A DNA stretch of 64,000 bases from Sycobia sp. Sy_11 (lineage: Eukaryota > Arthropoda > Insecta > Hymenoptera > Epichrysomallidae). Of the stretch, positions 49,589 through 61,080 are shown piece by piece; the stretch's first letter is position 1, and each line of letters opens with the position of its first letter. Both the position numbers and the translations under genes were made by a program. Where the stretch lies: contig JACCIC010000019.1 of the NCBI GenBank assembly GCA_018907035.1, forward strand, positions 1,276,001 to 1,340,000. The letters run 5' to 3'. Below the pieces are notes generated by a model, which saw only the letters and a list, made by a program, of their open reading frames with translations, was not told where the DNA came from and did no database searches.

Positions 49589-52500
49589 CAACGATGGACA
49601 TATATAAGTAATAACGAGCTGCACTCTGGCCGTGAAGTTAATAATAACAGTATCAGCTTTTTCCGTTCGCTATACAAAGTCCTTTAATTTTACATAAGAT
49701 TAGTCCTTCGCGAAGTCCAGATGTTTGTATACGAGAAGTGTGTATTTGTTTCAGGCTCCTCCGTCACAAATGATTCGAGTCGAGTAGTTTCGTGCTGAAA
49801 TCTATAACAATAATTACAATAACATGTGCAATGGTAATACTGTAACGGTGCATATGTTGGTATTGGAAGAGAAGAAAAGAGTGCGATGTATTTTTTTTTT
49901 TGTTAGACTACAAAATATCTATATTTTGAAAGAGATTAATGGAGAGCGTTAATTACTCAGTTAGACGTTTGCGTTTATTACATACCGTTGAGCTGACTGG
50001 CTAACGTAAAACGGAAGAAAATTACATATACAATGCGAATTACTTACAGACAATAATTCCATTAGCATTGAGATAATTCATTCGTATTCCGTTCAGTATT
50101 GTAGTTAATTTGTTTCACAAGCATACATTGTATCGCTTTATCAATCTATCCAGAATTTCACTCTCGGGCCAAGAAATGCAGCATTATTCAATAATTATAG
50201 TCATCATTAATTATTTAATAAATAGAATGGGAAATATTGCAATCTTCAAATGTGTCCGAATGTATTTAGATCTGGTTATATTTGGGATTTGCCGCCGATT
50301 CTTTTTAATATAATTACAAGGCAAAGTAATAGACGTGAATAATCTTCAATCTATTCAAATCCGAAGTAGCCGAAAATTTATAAAAGTTTCTTTATTTCAC
50401 GATCGATTAATCAAAATCAGTATACAAACAATTATAAAATATATCCAAATGTACTTAGATGTATCTATATATATTGGAATTGAAATGATCTTGCGAATTA
50501 TTTTTTTTTTGCGCCGTATTAAAAAATTCTTAGTTCTGTATTATTTAATGCTTTAGCATTTATACTTAACTTACTTGCCACATTGTACAATATCGATGCT
50601 CATTTTCATAAATTTATGTATCAAATCTAACGAACTTCTGCTCTGTTTGGTAAAATTACATGAAATTGTTTGGCTATCTGAAGCTTTCAATATAATTTCA
50701 AGGCATTTCATTTTGCAAATAAATTTAAAGTAAAGAATAATTTTTCGAGTACAGTATGGCTCGACGCGAATCTACAATGAATAAGACTTACGATTTATTT
50801 CATTACTATTATTTCATCGTTATTTTCAGTTACCTATAATATACATTTCTTTTACAGGCCTAATTTTAACGCGTTTGGTGTTTTGATTTTATTGAATTTC
50901 GTATATTACATCTAACCAAAACCAGCCAAAGCTTAACCATATTAGTAGCGTTAGCCATACATTCTTCTTTTATTACAGCATTTGCTGTGATTTTTCGCAT
51001 TGATTAGTTCGGTCATATTAATTACTTCCGCTCACTTTCGATAACAGCGCATACGATATTTAAGTTACCAATAAATTTACCAATAATTCCACACTTTTCA
51101 GTGATAATGAAACCGACCAATTGGATAGCTCTTTCTTCCAAAACTGTGTCCAGCGTATAAATTATCATTGGACAATTTGAAGCATAGTGCTCAACTGTTT
51201 TAGGCATCGATCCAAACTTCTCTCTATCCATAGGATTATATATATTGTAGAATTCGTTAGTAATGGTAAATGAATCGTGTTATATTTATTTTAAAAATTG
51301 GACGGTGTCCTCCCTATGCAATATGTTCCGGTCTTCTAAGAGCATTAACTATTCTAGACATAAACGTTGGTAGACTATTACACGAAGCTGACTTTGGGCG
51401 GAAAATACAAGATGAATTTTGTTAAATATAACTTCGCAATAAATTTTGCAATTAATTTGTTATATAATATAATTTGATATATTTAATTTTACTCTGAAAT
51501 CATCGAAAAGACACTATTACCATTTTTTCCAAACACAAATACGAGTTATTTATAATTTATTACTTCATTGACTGGACTCTTTTATTTGACAACTCCGCGT
51601 AAAATAAATGTTGAGATTATGAGACATTTGGACGATTGAGTAAAGCAAGAAGGTAATGTCTAATGAGATACACATTGAAAGGTACTATATGTTTTGTGAA
51701 TTGTTTATCTTACCTTAGTGGAGAAGGATAATTTTTTCCTCTATAGCCTGAAAATTGCTTTTTCAAAAGACAGATTAGTCGTTGATGGCTATTGAATAAA
51801 ACATTTAATAACACAACGACCAAGCTGATGATGCAAATTTTTTTCAGAAATAAGAAAAAAAAGCAGGTAATATACATCCTCGCAAAAAGAATCTGAGCAA
51901 TTAGTCCTCCGTCACTTGTACTACTGCATAGACTTGATTCCAATGCTTATGTAAAACATGTAATGAAATATTCATTGATTCTCTTATACTGTCCGGAACC
52001 GCTTCGCTACAATAATAATCGGTATCGCTGTCTAAACTTATTTCTCATTGTTGGCTTATTTAGGTTTTGCCAAAATAATGTGTTAAAAACCACTTGAGAA
52101 AAATGAACAGCCGTAAAATACTAATGTACATGTAATATTGTCCACGTGGTTTGAGACAGGTCTACGTTGCGACGCTATGAGAAAGGTGCATCGCAGATAT
52201 TTTTCTAATTTGCCTTGCGTCTCGACATTTTTGATACTTCTACGTAGCGAACATTTATGTGCTGATTGTTCAGATGCCTAAAATTTTCAGATTAGTTTTC
52301 TATAATGATGCAGGTGCTCAGAACTCTTCAGTTTGATACTTTTGGCATAGTTAGTCTTTTAATCCTCGTATCTATTTTATTAGTATATCTTGAATCTGAT
52401 ATTTTACCTCCTAATAATCCATGCCATGCTATATGTAAAATTCAAAGATCAATTTTCTTAATAAATCGATAAAATTTTCACAAAAGACATAAGATTTTTC

Positions 52501-52594
52501 ATCAGCTAGCGCCAGTAGAGCTAAATAGAATTTTAAAATTTTTACTCTTTAATAACTTTACTTTCCTGCAATCAGCAAATGATCCATATGGGTG

Positions 52595-52597
<3 letters not shown>
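49587..52597. other. AT-rich non-coding DNA
   Basis: No domain recognised in any short open frame, including the one on the minus strand at 51022-51231. Confidence 0.5.
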
Positions 52598-52645
<48 letters not shown>

Positions 52646-52648
52646 TAT
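52598..52648. repeat. (AT)n microsatellite
   Basis: About 25 units. Confidence 0.95.
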
Positions 52649-53244
52649 TCAGTTCTACATTGCATTTAGATATTGATATACTATTTCAAATAGATAACGG
52701 TTGCCATAGTAACACAACGAAATAATATTAGTACGTCTAATGCAAAATTTGAAATTTGATTTGAGTTTTTTAATGGTAAGGCACTCGTCCTTTCCCCGAT
52801 GCATATCCCTCTGCATTACCCTGGCCGATTAATAATGCACATGCTGTACAGCGCAGTGTGCGATATACGTAGAATAAATCGTCCCTTGTAGCACGGCGTT
52901 TAGAGCTAACTTCAAAATGTGCTGTAAATAACGATTTATGACACTAGCGTCATAATGTACCATTATTTACTTACTTTAATGTTGAGCATATAATAGCCAC
53001 TGCGCCTACTGGCGTTATTCAGATTTTATACGGCGTTGTCCTTACCGCCCCTATTTCACGCACGCACACACACCTATAATACTTATGCCGCCCTGCACCG
53101 CAGTGTCGTTCTTAGCACCGTATGAATAAAGCGCCTCCTATATATATACACACATCATACGGGCGATGAGGGGCAAAGGGACGGAGACGCATATAAGAGG
53201 CTGCGTGTGCGCGCGGCCTCCGCGGAGTGCATCAGCCCATCATA

Positions 53245-53248
<4 letters not shown>

Positions 53249-53302
<54 letters not shown>
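53249..53302. repeat. (AT)n microsatellite
   Basis: About 27 units inside a CpG-rich island (53040-53960). Confidence 0.95.
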
Positions 53303-53304
<2 letters not shown>

Positions 53305-53583
53305 AGCGACGAAGACGCGCGCTTCGTCAATATTCTGACCCTGACTTTATTTACGTTCCTTCGAGCCGCTCGCTTGCCTCAGTTTCAGACGCGCGGCGTT
53401 TTATATGGTACGCGCGCATAATGCGCGGCATGTGTTCCGCCGCGGCTGCTGCGTTGTCATGCGTGCAGGCACTATATAAACCGCGCGGCGTCGCGCTCGC
53501 CCCGCGCGTAGTTAAACGAGCGAGAAAGGTTAAAAGAGAAAGACGCGCGGTGCGCGCACGATGCGCGCGTTGAGCTTGAAGAC

Positions 53584-53586
<3 letters not shown>

Positions 53587-53624
<38 letters not shown>
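53587..53624. repeat. (TA)n microsatellite
   Basis: About 19 units in the same CpG-rich island. A (CA)n-(CTCA)n run follows at 53926-53970. Confidence 0.95.
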
Positions 53625-53626
<2 letters not shown>

Positions 53627-54166
53627 CCGCTCATCGCCGCGAGGCCTCCCTCTCTTTTGTCCGCGAAGTGGTCTGCTTGCAAATCTCCCGGAACGAGGGG
53701 GACGGGGGGAAGAGACGGATAGAGAGTAAGAGAGAAAGAGGGATTTCGACCTTCCGAGCGCCGCGTACTCCTTTCTCGGTATCGCGCTCGCGGTCACATC
53801 ACTCCCCTTCACTTTCTCCGGAAAGAAACTTTTGCCGAAAGAGAGCGTTATTGAGCGCGCGCGCGGATGTGTGCCGCCCTACTGATGGCCCGGCGAGAGC
53901 GCGGTAGGCAGAAAGAGGTCCACCTACACACACACACACACACACACACTCACTCACTCACTCACTCACGCACATGCGAATGAGGGTTCTTTTTAAGTAT
54001 CATATTGGCGATATTCGGAAAATTGTAATTATATATTTATAATTTATATAAGCGATGCTGACGTGATCGTAACGTTTGCAGCAATATTATTGGTGAAACC
54101 CATAAAAGCATATATAACTTCTAACAAATCTCTATTCTATACTTTGTTAATTAATAGAATTGCAAA

Positions 54167-54169
<3 letters not shown>

Positions 54170-54219
<50 letters not shown>
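54170..54219. repeat. (AT)n microsatellite
   Basis: About 25 units. Confidence 0.95.
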
Positions 54220-54222
<3 letters not shown>

Positions 54223-54239
54223 TTACGACTTCCGACGAT

Positions 54240-54765
54240 CAAAAGACCATATTTTATGTACTATCGCGCAGCTCCGAAAATATCGACCTACAAACCCCGA
54301 CATGCGTGTATAATAGACCGTCGCGTTGGCCCCTCGGCCGCGAAACACAGATACACAAATAAGAGGGATACCACAGAGGAGCTCGGACAACGCACTTACG
54401 CACTTCGTTCCACCTTAATGTCGATCCGCGTAGCAGCCGGAAATCCTTGACCCCGTGGCCGGACGACGGGATGCCCGTATCAAATTCAATCCGGATCGGC
54501 GGCGCGACCGCCAAGCATTGCCTTAATGTCGCTCGGCGTCGGCTGCGATTATCATCGGGGCATTCTCTTAGGGGCGCGTTGCAGCCGTCGGCCGCGGACT
54601 GTGCCTCGGCCACCCTTCGTGCCAGAGACGAGTCGTCCACGATGACCGATGCTACGGGATTACGAGTCAGGACGAGGCTTTCCTTCCACAATTCCTCGTG
54701 GCCGTTATCCGCAACGATCGAAATTAGTGTATTTGGTTTGACCTCGACTGTGTTTATATGTATAT
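54240..54765. other. CpG-rich segment open on both strands, function unknown
   Basis: Minus-strand frame 54254-54865 (203 codons) and plus-strand frame 54447-54767 (106 codons) overlap in non-repetitive sequence. Neither translation shows a domain I recognise. The minus frame runs into the probable transposon end at 54766, so it is unlikely to be a gene as it stands. An exon remains possible. Confidence 0.25.
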
Positions 54766-54990
54766 AATACAGGGTGTCCCAAAAATAATTGTTCACACTA
54801 GACTTTCGGTAATGATCGGGGGAAAGCGGTTCGCAAGGGTTGAATACAGTTTTGCACAGTTTCAAAGAGTGTTCGCGTTACATGCCAGTACTAATCAGCC
54901 AATGAGCAAATGCTATTACGGCTCTGGATCGAGAGGCATGGAAATTGCCTTGAACGTAAAGAGAAGAGAGTGGAGACTTTTAATGTAATC
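54766..54990. mobile_element. probable transposon end starting at 'ACAGGGTGTCCCAAAAATAA'
   Basis: Sequence of the type ACAGGGTGTCCCAAAA at 54770 is, to my knowledge, a recurrent terminal sequence of repeats in arthropod genomes. The CpG-containing stretch that follows, to about 54990, differs from the AT-rich sequence beyond. The opposite end was not found, and no transposase motif is visible. Confidence 0.35.
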
Positions 54991-55319
54991 TGAAGAACAA
55001 TGGGAGGAGTTTCTGGACTCGGGGAGGAGAAGGATCAGTTGTTTATTTGCAATAATTTTACCGCCGATTTCCTTACTGTATGATTAATACAAATAATATA
55101 ATTGATAAACCATCAAATACGTATGATTTATATACTTAAAAAATTTCAATCTAGAATAAGGATATGTGCATTTAGAAACCATTACAGGTCTTTACCTCGA
55201 TTATCTGATTCTTCCCATTATTCTGCAGATTACGCTCAAAGTCCATTTTTTCAATTTCCTTGCCTTTGGATGAGGAGCCAAATTAGAGTTTGCTCATTGA
55301 CTGATGAATCTTGGTAGAG

Positions 55320-57030
55320 AAGGATTCTGAAGCATTCCTTAATTGCTCCTTCTTACAGAGAACGAAAGGATTTATGAAAAGCTACTGAACTAATATTGTA
55401 AAACAATATCATGTAAGACTTTGTAAAATTTTTAAAAAATTTCTGGAGGGGTTCTCATAGGATTTTTGAAAAAATATTTGTTCATTAACCTAGTCCTCTC
55501 GGAAGGAATTTCGAAAAAATTTCGAAAAAACTAACATAAATGTTTTCTAAACAAATTTAAGAAAGAATTCTAAATTATCACGAACGAATTTAAGAATTCG
55601 TTTGGAAAGGATTTGTGAAAAAATGTTCTGTCATTAACTGAGTATTTTTTCCAAGATTCTTTCAGGAACCTTTGTGAAAAGATTAATCAACAAGAAAACA
55701 ATAATTATTTCTGTAGGATATTTATGAATTCGACTATACTTTCAGAATTATTTCGTCGAAAGTCCGTAAAAATAATATGAGAATTATTTTCGTTATTTAA
55801 TTATTTCGTTAATTAGAATCGTTTCTTTACAAAGCAATTATTCTTTCAGAATTCTTTTCAAAAAGCTTTTTAAAATGTTCACCTGCAGACTTTTTTCATG
55901 TGAAAGATAATTTTATTAAAGTATTCCTTCAGAATCCTTTTTCTGAGAATATTCTAAAGGGATATATGAGAATTGTTTTTGATGTTATTCTTTCAAAAGT
56001 CATTATTCAATTTAGTCATACAGATTACTGTAACGATGGCGTACAATAAAAATCAATAATGTTAATGTGTAGACGTAAATTCAAAAAAATGTAGAAGTGA
56101 ACGAACTGTGCAGCATGGTTGTAAGCTCAGATATCAGCTATAATCGCACGAAGGGGGGGTGTCATTAATGGCAGCTCAAAGAACAAACATTTCAGGCCCT
56201 CTCCGTATTTCCTTCGCCGTGCTCTTATATAGTTTTCTAGTAATTGTCTATAATATATTCGTAGGAATATAATTTTATTAATTTTCTTAGAATTGAATAT
56301 CTATTAGAGAAAGACAGAGGCGCGACGAAAATCTTCCCTGTAAGAATTCTGAAAGAATTGCCATATGTTTTTAGAATCATTTTGGTCAAAGAATACTTAA
56401 AGAATGCTTTCTAAAAGAATACGAGAATCCATTAGGAATTTGAAGTCCACAATGTAAGTAAAGATTCGTAGCCCCCGAGCGAACTATATATATTAATTTA
56501 TTGACGTTGAAAATAGGTTTTTCATTTCATCAACTAGAAATGTCAGTGGAAAAAAAATTGTGTTTTTATTGTACATTTTCAGGTATACCACTTAGACCAC
56601 AGGATCATTAGTTTCATCTTCAAATTAACGTACGAACTGTCATTAGCGCGTCGACTACACGTGGAGGTTTGTAATGATTTGTTACGTCAGGATATTCTTT
56701 AGTTGCTTCATTGTAGCATGACGCGTTGGCTGACTGTCAACCTATTGATTTAGTTTGGCAGTTTGCGCGTTTACGGATTTCATCATGTGCGTACATTTAT
56801 TCCTCTCCTGTTCCAGTGTCATAATCGGATTCGTGAACTTTTTTCCATGGAAAAATCCTTTTAAGTTTCTATCATAAAAGGGATTCTTGTTTCTTTACGG
56901 GAAGCTTTCAATAAAATAATTCTGAATGATTATGAGAAATCATTTAAAGAATCTTTTTCTTTAATTCTTTCTGAAATGTGGTGCTACAATTCTATGTAAT
57001 CATTTTCAAAAATCTTTTCAGCATCCTTCC
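55320..57030. repeat. zone of degenerate interspersed repeats based on TTCTTTCAGAATTCTTT
   Basis: Variants of TTCTTTCAGAATTCTTT or its complement recur near 55665, 55737, 55848, 55922, 56340, 56920 and 56960. A longer unit, 'GATTT(T/G)TGAAAAAAT..(T/G)TCATTAAC(C/T)(T/G)AG', occurs at about 55465 and 55608. The units are too diverged for exact borders. No coding sequence is visible. Confidence 0.5.
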
Positions 57031-57633
57031 GTGCTGCGCGCGATTATCTACGCGTAGAGATCTGCTCTCGGAACTGCTTTTTAACGGCATACGATGCGGG
57101 CTCCGGGACAAAATACCCGGCATTAAAATCTCGCGAAGTGACACAAAACAATCCCAGAAAGAGGAGAAGACTCGATAGCCTCTTTAAACTGTCGTCGTAT
57201 ATATAGTCTAAAGATCGCGCGCGAGACCGGTTCACCCTGAAAGTGTTTTTCATATATATATATATACATGTAGAACGGTAAATATTTTTAAAAGTGCTCC
57301 CGCGTAATCGCGTACCTATATATAATATAGAATTCCGTCTTCATCAATGATGAAACCACATCTTTACACGTATATTTTTGGAATGCGCGATAAAGAATCG
57401 CTCGTTGCGCAACCTGCATCGTTGAGGCAACGCTATATATATGTACACATACAGACGATTTTTCCATAAGGTTGGCAGGCGGAAACGACCGCGCTGCCGG
57501 TTCGATTAGTGACGGGCGCCGCGCCGCATCACGAATTCATCGATCCACTTAGAATCGGAAGCGATAATCGTGCGCGCGCGCGTCAGCGATTGTTCAATGT
57601 CGCGACGCGCGTCACACGAATCATCGCCCGTCG

Positions 57634-57634
<1 letters not shown>
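57031..57634. other. CpG-rich non-coding DNA
   Basis: No gene recognised. Confidence 0.5.

Positions 57635-57684
<50 letters not shown>
57635..57684. repeat. (CA)n microsatellite
   Basis: About 25 units. Confidence 0.97.
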
Positions 57685-57685
<1 letters not shown>

Positions 57686-57861
57686 CCCATTGACTCGCCT
57701 TTCTCGCGACGACCTCCTTTTTTTCGGCCGAAGATCCGCTGTACGCAGAATAACGCCTGGCGCGAGATCCTGTGGGCCGCGATGAAAACATCGCCCATGC
57801 CCCGATGATGCCGGTCACAAAGGGAGAGCTCGGCCGCTGTTGTGGCAAATACTTTCCGCTA

Positions 57862-57939
57862 TATGTACGTACATACGTACGTATGTATGCATGTATGTAT
57901 GTATGTATGTATTTATGTATGTATACATACATACATATA
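57862..57939. repeat. (GTAT)n / (GTAC)n tetranucleotide repeat, self-complementary
   Basis: Mixed GTAC, GTAT and ATAC units. The two ends are partly reverse complements. Confidence 0.85.
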
Positions 57940-58618
57940 ATACGGGAAAAAACGGCGCGTCGCGCCGTTGAACGCTCGCTATAGCCCGCCATGTATACGC
58001 GGGAGGGCCTTGAACGACGCGCGGGCCGCGGGCGACGGCCTTGACTCGGCCCGGCGCCGCGACATCGTCGCCCAGTGCGAAGCCTAATGGCCATATGCGC
58101 GCATATACATTACTGTACGGCGGCTCTAGACAGTCGCGAGTCGCATCTATATTATAAATTATATCCTGAGGTTTTGTCGTTTATTTTTTTTTTTTTTGGA
58201 AGCGCATGCAGAATAACTGCAGAATTATTTATAACGTATATTTGTACCGTTTCAGTTTGTACAGAGTATGAGCAAGAAAGATAAATTGAAAATTGAATTT
58301 TGATTATACAGGCCAAGAACTGGATGATCCTAGCATACTACAGTAAGAAATAAGCATAAAGTCCTAATAATCATGAGATGAGATCTACATGTAATAAAAA
58401 TACAATAAATTAATAAATATTTTTTTATTGGTCTTACAGTCCAATCAATTCCATCCAAAAATAAAATAAAATAAAAATAAAAATAAAATAAAAATAAAAA
58501 ATAAAAATAATAATAAAAAATAAAAAATAAGAAATAAAAAATAAAAAATAATAAAAATAAAATAAAAAAAAATAAAAATTAAAAATAAAAATTAATTAAA
58601 AATTAAATTAAAATTATA

Positions 58619-58721
58619 ATGACAGTCAGACTGTCCTTGTTTACATTCACCCCCGTAGCCTAATCTGAAAATAAAATATTAGCTGAAAAAATTCTTTGTT
58701 AGTAAAGGGCAGTCTGACTGT
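58619..58721 (+). repeat. left arm of long inverted repeat in copy B
   Basis: It matches the reverse complement of 58798-58900 at 100 of 103 positions. It begins ATGACAGTCAGACTGTCC and ends AGTCTGACTGT. The near-identity suggests a recent origin of the duplication or recent gene conversion. Confidence 0.9.
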
Positions 58722-58759
58722 CCCCAACACCCTTACCTAATTGAAGACTTGTCCAACGT

Positions 58760-58788
58760 TTCGAGCTCGCTACGGCTCCTCATCAGGG
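58760..58788 (-). ncRNA. hammerhead-like core stem-loop in copy B (incomplete)
   Basis: On the minus strand the order is CTGATGA (58782-58788), a short hairpin with GAGC/GCTC pairing, then GAAAC. A GTCC/GGAC pair can close the outside. Stems I and III of a true hammerhead cannot both be formed here, so it is called hammerhead-like only. The equivalent positions in copies A and C keep the TCGAAAC part and the hairpin. Confidence 0.4.
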
Positions 58789-58797
58789 ACTGGAGTC

Positions 58798-58900
58798 ACA
58801 GTCAGACTGCACTTTACTAACAAAGAATTTTTTCAGCTAATATTTTATTTTCAGATTAGTCTACGGGGGCGAATGTAAACAAGGACAGTCTGACTGTCAT
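58798..58900 (-). repeat. right arm of long inverted repeat in copy B
   Basis: Partner of 58619-58721, separated by a 76-nt loop. If transcribed from either strand, the arms plus the flanking AT-rich complement would form a hairpin of roughly 240 bp. Confidence 0.9.
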
Positions 58901-59083
58901 TCTAATTTTAATTTAATTTTTAATTTAATTTTTATTTTTAATTTTTATTTTTTTATTTTATTTTTATTATTTTTTATTTTTTATTTCTTATTTTTTATTT
59001 TTTATTATTATTTTTATTTTTTATTTTTATTTAAATTTTATTTTTTATAATGAGGACTGAAGATAAAAAAATATTTATAATTT

Positions 59084-59529
59084 GTATAAACAATCTAAAA
59101 ACATAACCATAATAACGCATTATAAAAGTACTAAATATGAGAAGAGAGAAAAAATAGAGAACAAATCTACAAATCAAACAACAAAATTCAACTAGAAGGT
59201 GATAATTAAAAATTAAACAACAAATATATACATTTAGCAATAAAAAATAAGATTAACGCGACGGAGTATAAAAATGTAACAAATTCGATTAAAAGTACTC
59301 GTAAAATAGGAATAAAACTGTCAATGCAATAAAACATAATAAATATAATGATAAATTACATAAAATAGCTATGAGAACAATCGATTTGAATAAAATACAA
59401 TAAAACATAGTTTTCAAATATCATTTATGAGGAAATATTTAAATAAATAATACTTAAGCCAGGACATCATATATAAGTTGCATAAATCATAGCGTAAAGG
59501 ATTATTTTAAACACTATTATAACGCAATA
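59084..59529. other. AT-rich non-coding DNA
   Basis: Lies between copy B and the LINE remnant. It could be the decayed 3' part of the LINE, but this cannot be shown. Confidence 0.4.
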
Positions 59530-61080
59530 CATTTAGTTCAAGGGATGAACCTCTTTTCCAGCCTGAATTATCGACATCTTTAAATACTAAATAAGTAAAA
59601 AAATATTTAGGTACTTGTGAAAGCAAAATTTTACCTACAAAACTAGTAATTGAGTATTGAGTATTTTCTGCTTGGGCTGGAAATGTAAAATATTATTTGC
59701 TTTATAGTTAGATGTTCATAGGCTCTGGTATCGGTGGCGAAGCGAATACCAAAATATGTTCGCCGTTTGAGTTTAGTTATCTGCTCTTTAGATGAATCCA
59801 AGAAGACACCTACGCAATAATAAAAGCATGGAAATGACAGGGATTTTATAAGAATTCTCCTGATCGGACGTGATAAAAACCCTTAATGTTTGCGGGTATA
59901 TAGTCCAGTCATTAAAACAGTGTCATTAAGAAAAACAGGAGGCAATTAATGATTTTTCAGACTATCTATTAAAACCCTCGATCCAATCAAAATTGCCTGT
60001 GCCTTTTCTGAATGAATTGGCCTAAAATTATCAAGCACCCTTTTAAGGATATTTTTCAAATCGGTATTGATTTGAATCTGAACTAACTATCTGAATACAG
60101 GCGATAGTTACAATATCGGAGAACTGCAGGTAAATCACTAATCAAAAAAATTCTACCTTGAGGAACCTCCGAACTTCTGCACAATGCGGCAGAAGAGCTT
60201 CTATCAAGTAAAAATACTGTACGATATCTGCAAGTTAAAAGAGTCCATCCCAGTATTAGCCGAAGGAGATAATTCGTAAAGTATCAATTTCGCGATTAAT
60301 ATGCGAATCAAAGGCTTTTGAGAAATCCATGGCTACTAACACGGAGATACAGTAATTGTCTATGGCAAGCTGGAAACCATCGACCAATTTTATAAGTGAA
60401 CTGTGAGTTCTATAACTCGCTCCAAAACCCAATTGATTTAATATTAAAATGCTTTTATTGCTAACAAAATCTTCGATTTTCATCGCTGCGAAAAAAATTC
60501 GAAGATTTTAGACGAACAGCAAAGAATGTTAATTAGTATAATGTCTTATAAAGTATGGAGGCAGCTATGCATTTTGGTAATGGACGCACTAAGGTCCTCT
60601 GATAGGAAGTAGAAGAAGCACAGATTTCAAAGTAGAAATTCAAAAATATTCATTAGAAGAAGAAAAATAACTGGTATAAGCAATCTTGTAAATAAAGCAA
60701 CAGAATATTATCAGATCCAAGAGCATTGGAACGAAAATTAAAAAATGCTATATCTATATCAGATTGATCAATGTGTTTAAGATAAAAAAACTTGCTATCA
60801 AAGCCAAAAATAATAGAAGGAAAATTCTAATCCATTAAATGTAACATTACATTTATTGAAAATTTTATTTGAAGTTTCATCTGGACAATTTAATATATAA
60901 AGCCCAATCAATATCTGGACCATAAAAAATAGGTCTACTATAATCCAATAGATTTTCTCTCTCTTTCTCTTCGCATTGTCAATTTCTTCATCGAATTTCT
61001 TTTGAAGTCGGGGGAATAATGAGATCAATGTATGGCATCTCCTTAAAACTCCTAGGAACAAGAACAATTTCAGATGCCAT
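59530..61080 (-). pseudogene. LINE (non-LTR retrotransposon) ORF2 remnant, reverse transcriptase region
   Basis: Reading down the minus strand, pieces of a LINE polyprotein appear in the correct order but in different frames. There is a basic linker 'DNAKRKREKIYW' (about 61000), then 'ALGSDNI' (about 60715), corresponding to the 'A.GPDGI' start of the RT domain. Next are 'QLGFGASYRTHSSLIKLVDG' and 'VLVAMDFSKAFD' (60483-60300), the RT motif with its first catalytic Asp region. 'SSEVPQG' (about 60140-60175), 'SDLPAVLRY', 'RLYSD' and 'SEKAQAILIGS' (about 59970-60020) follow. The usual F/YADD box is damaged. Many stops and frameshifts mark it as old. The clade cannot be assigned from what remains, and no 5' end, endonuclease domain or clear tail was identified. 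Confidence 0.85.

Larger units (their letters stand above)
58408..59083 (-). mobile_element. TIR/fold-back element, copy B (about 676 bp) with a long internal inverted repeat
   Basis: The left end (58408 on) reads AATTAATAAATATTTTTTTA then TTGGTCTTACAGTC and matches copy A. The right end (about 59054-59083) is a worn version, GACTGAAGATAAAAAAATAT then TTATAATTT. Between them are two opposed AT-rich arms: AAAAT units at 58457-58618 and their complement at 58901-59040. Inside these are unique inverted arms at 58619-58721 and 58798-58900 with only three mismatches in 103 positions. The 76-nt loop holds the minus-strand stem-loop CTGATGA...GAGC...GCTCGAAACGTTGGAC. There is no open frame. The decayed LINE downstream (59530-61080) is separate sequence and probably not its source. 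Confidence 0.85.

Noticed and set aside
51022..51231. 69-codon minus-strand frame.
   Set aside because: No recognisable domain; length within chance for this composition.
55298..55335. CTGATGA followed by a partly paired segment, tested as another hammerhead.
   Set aside because: No GAAA after the hairpin and no stems I or III.
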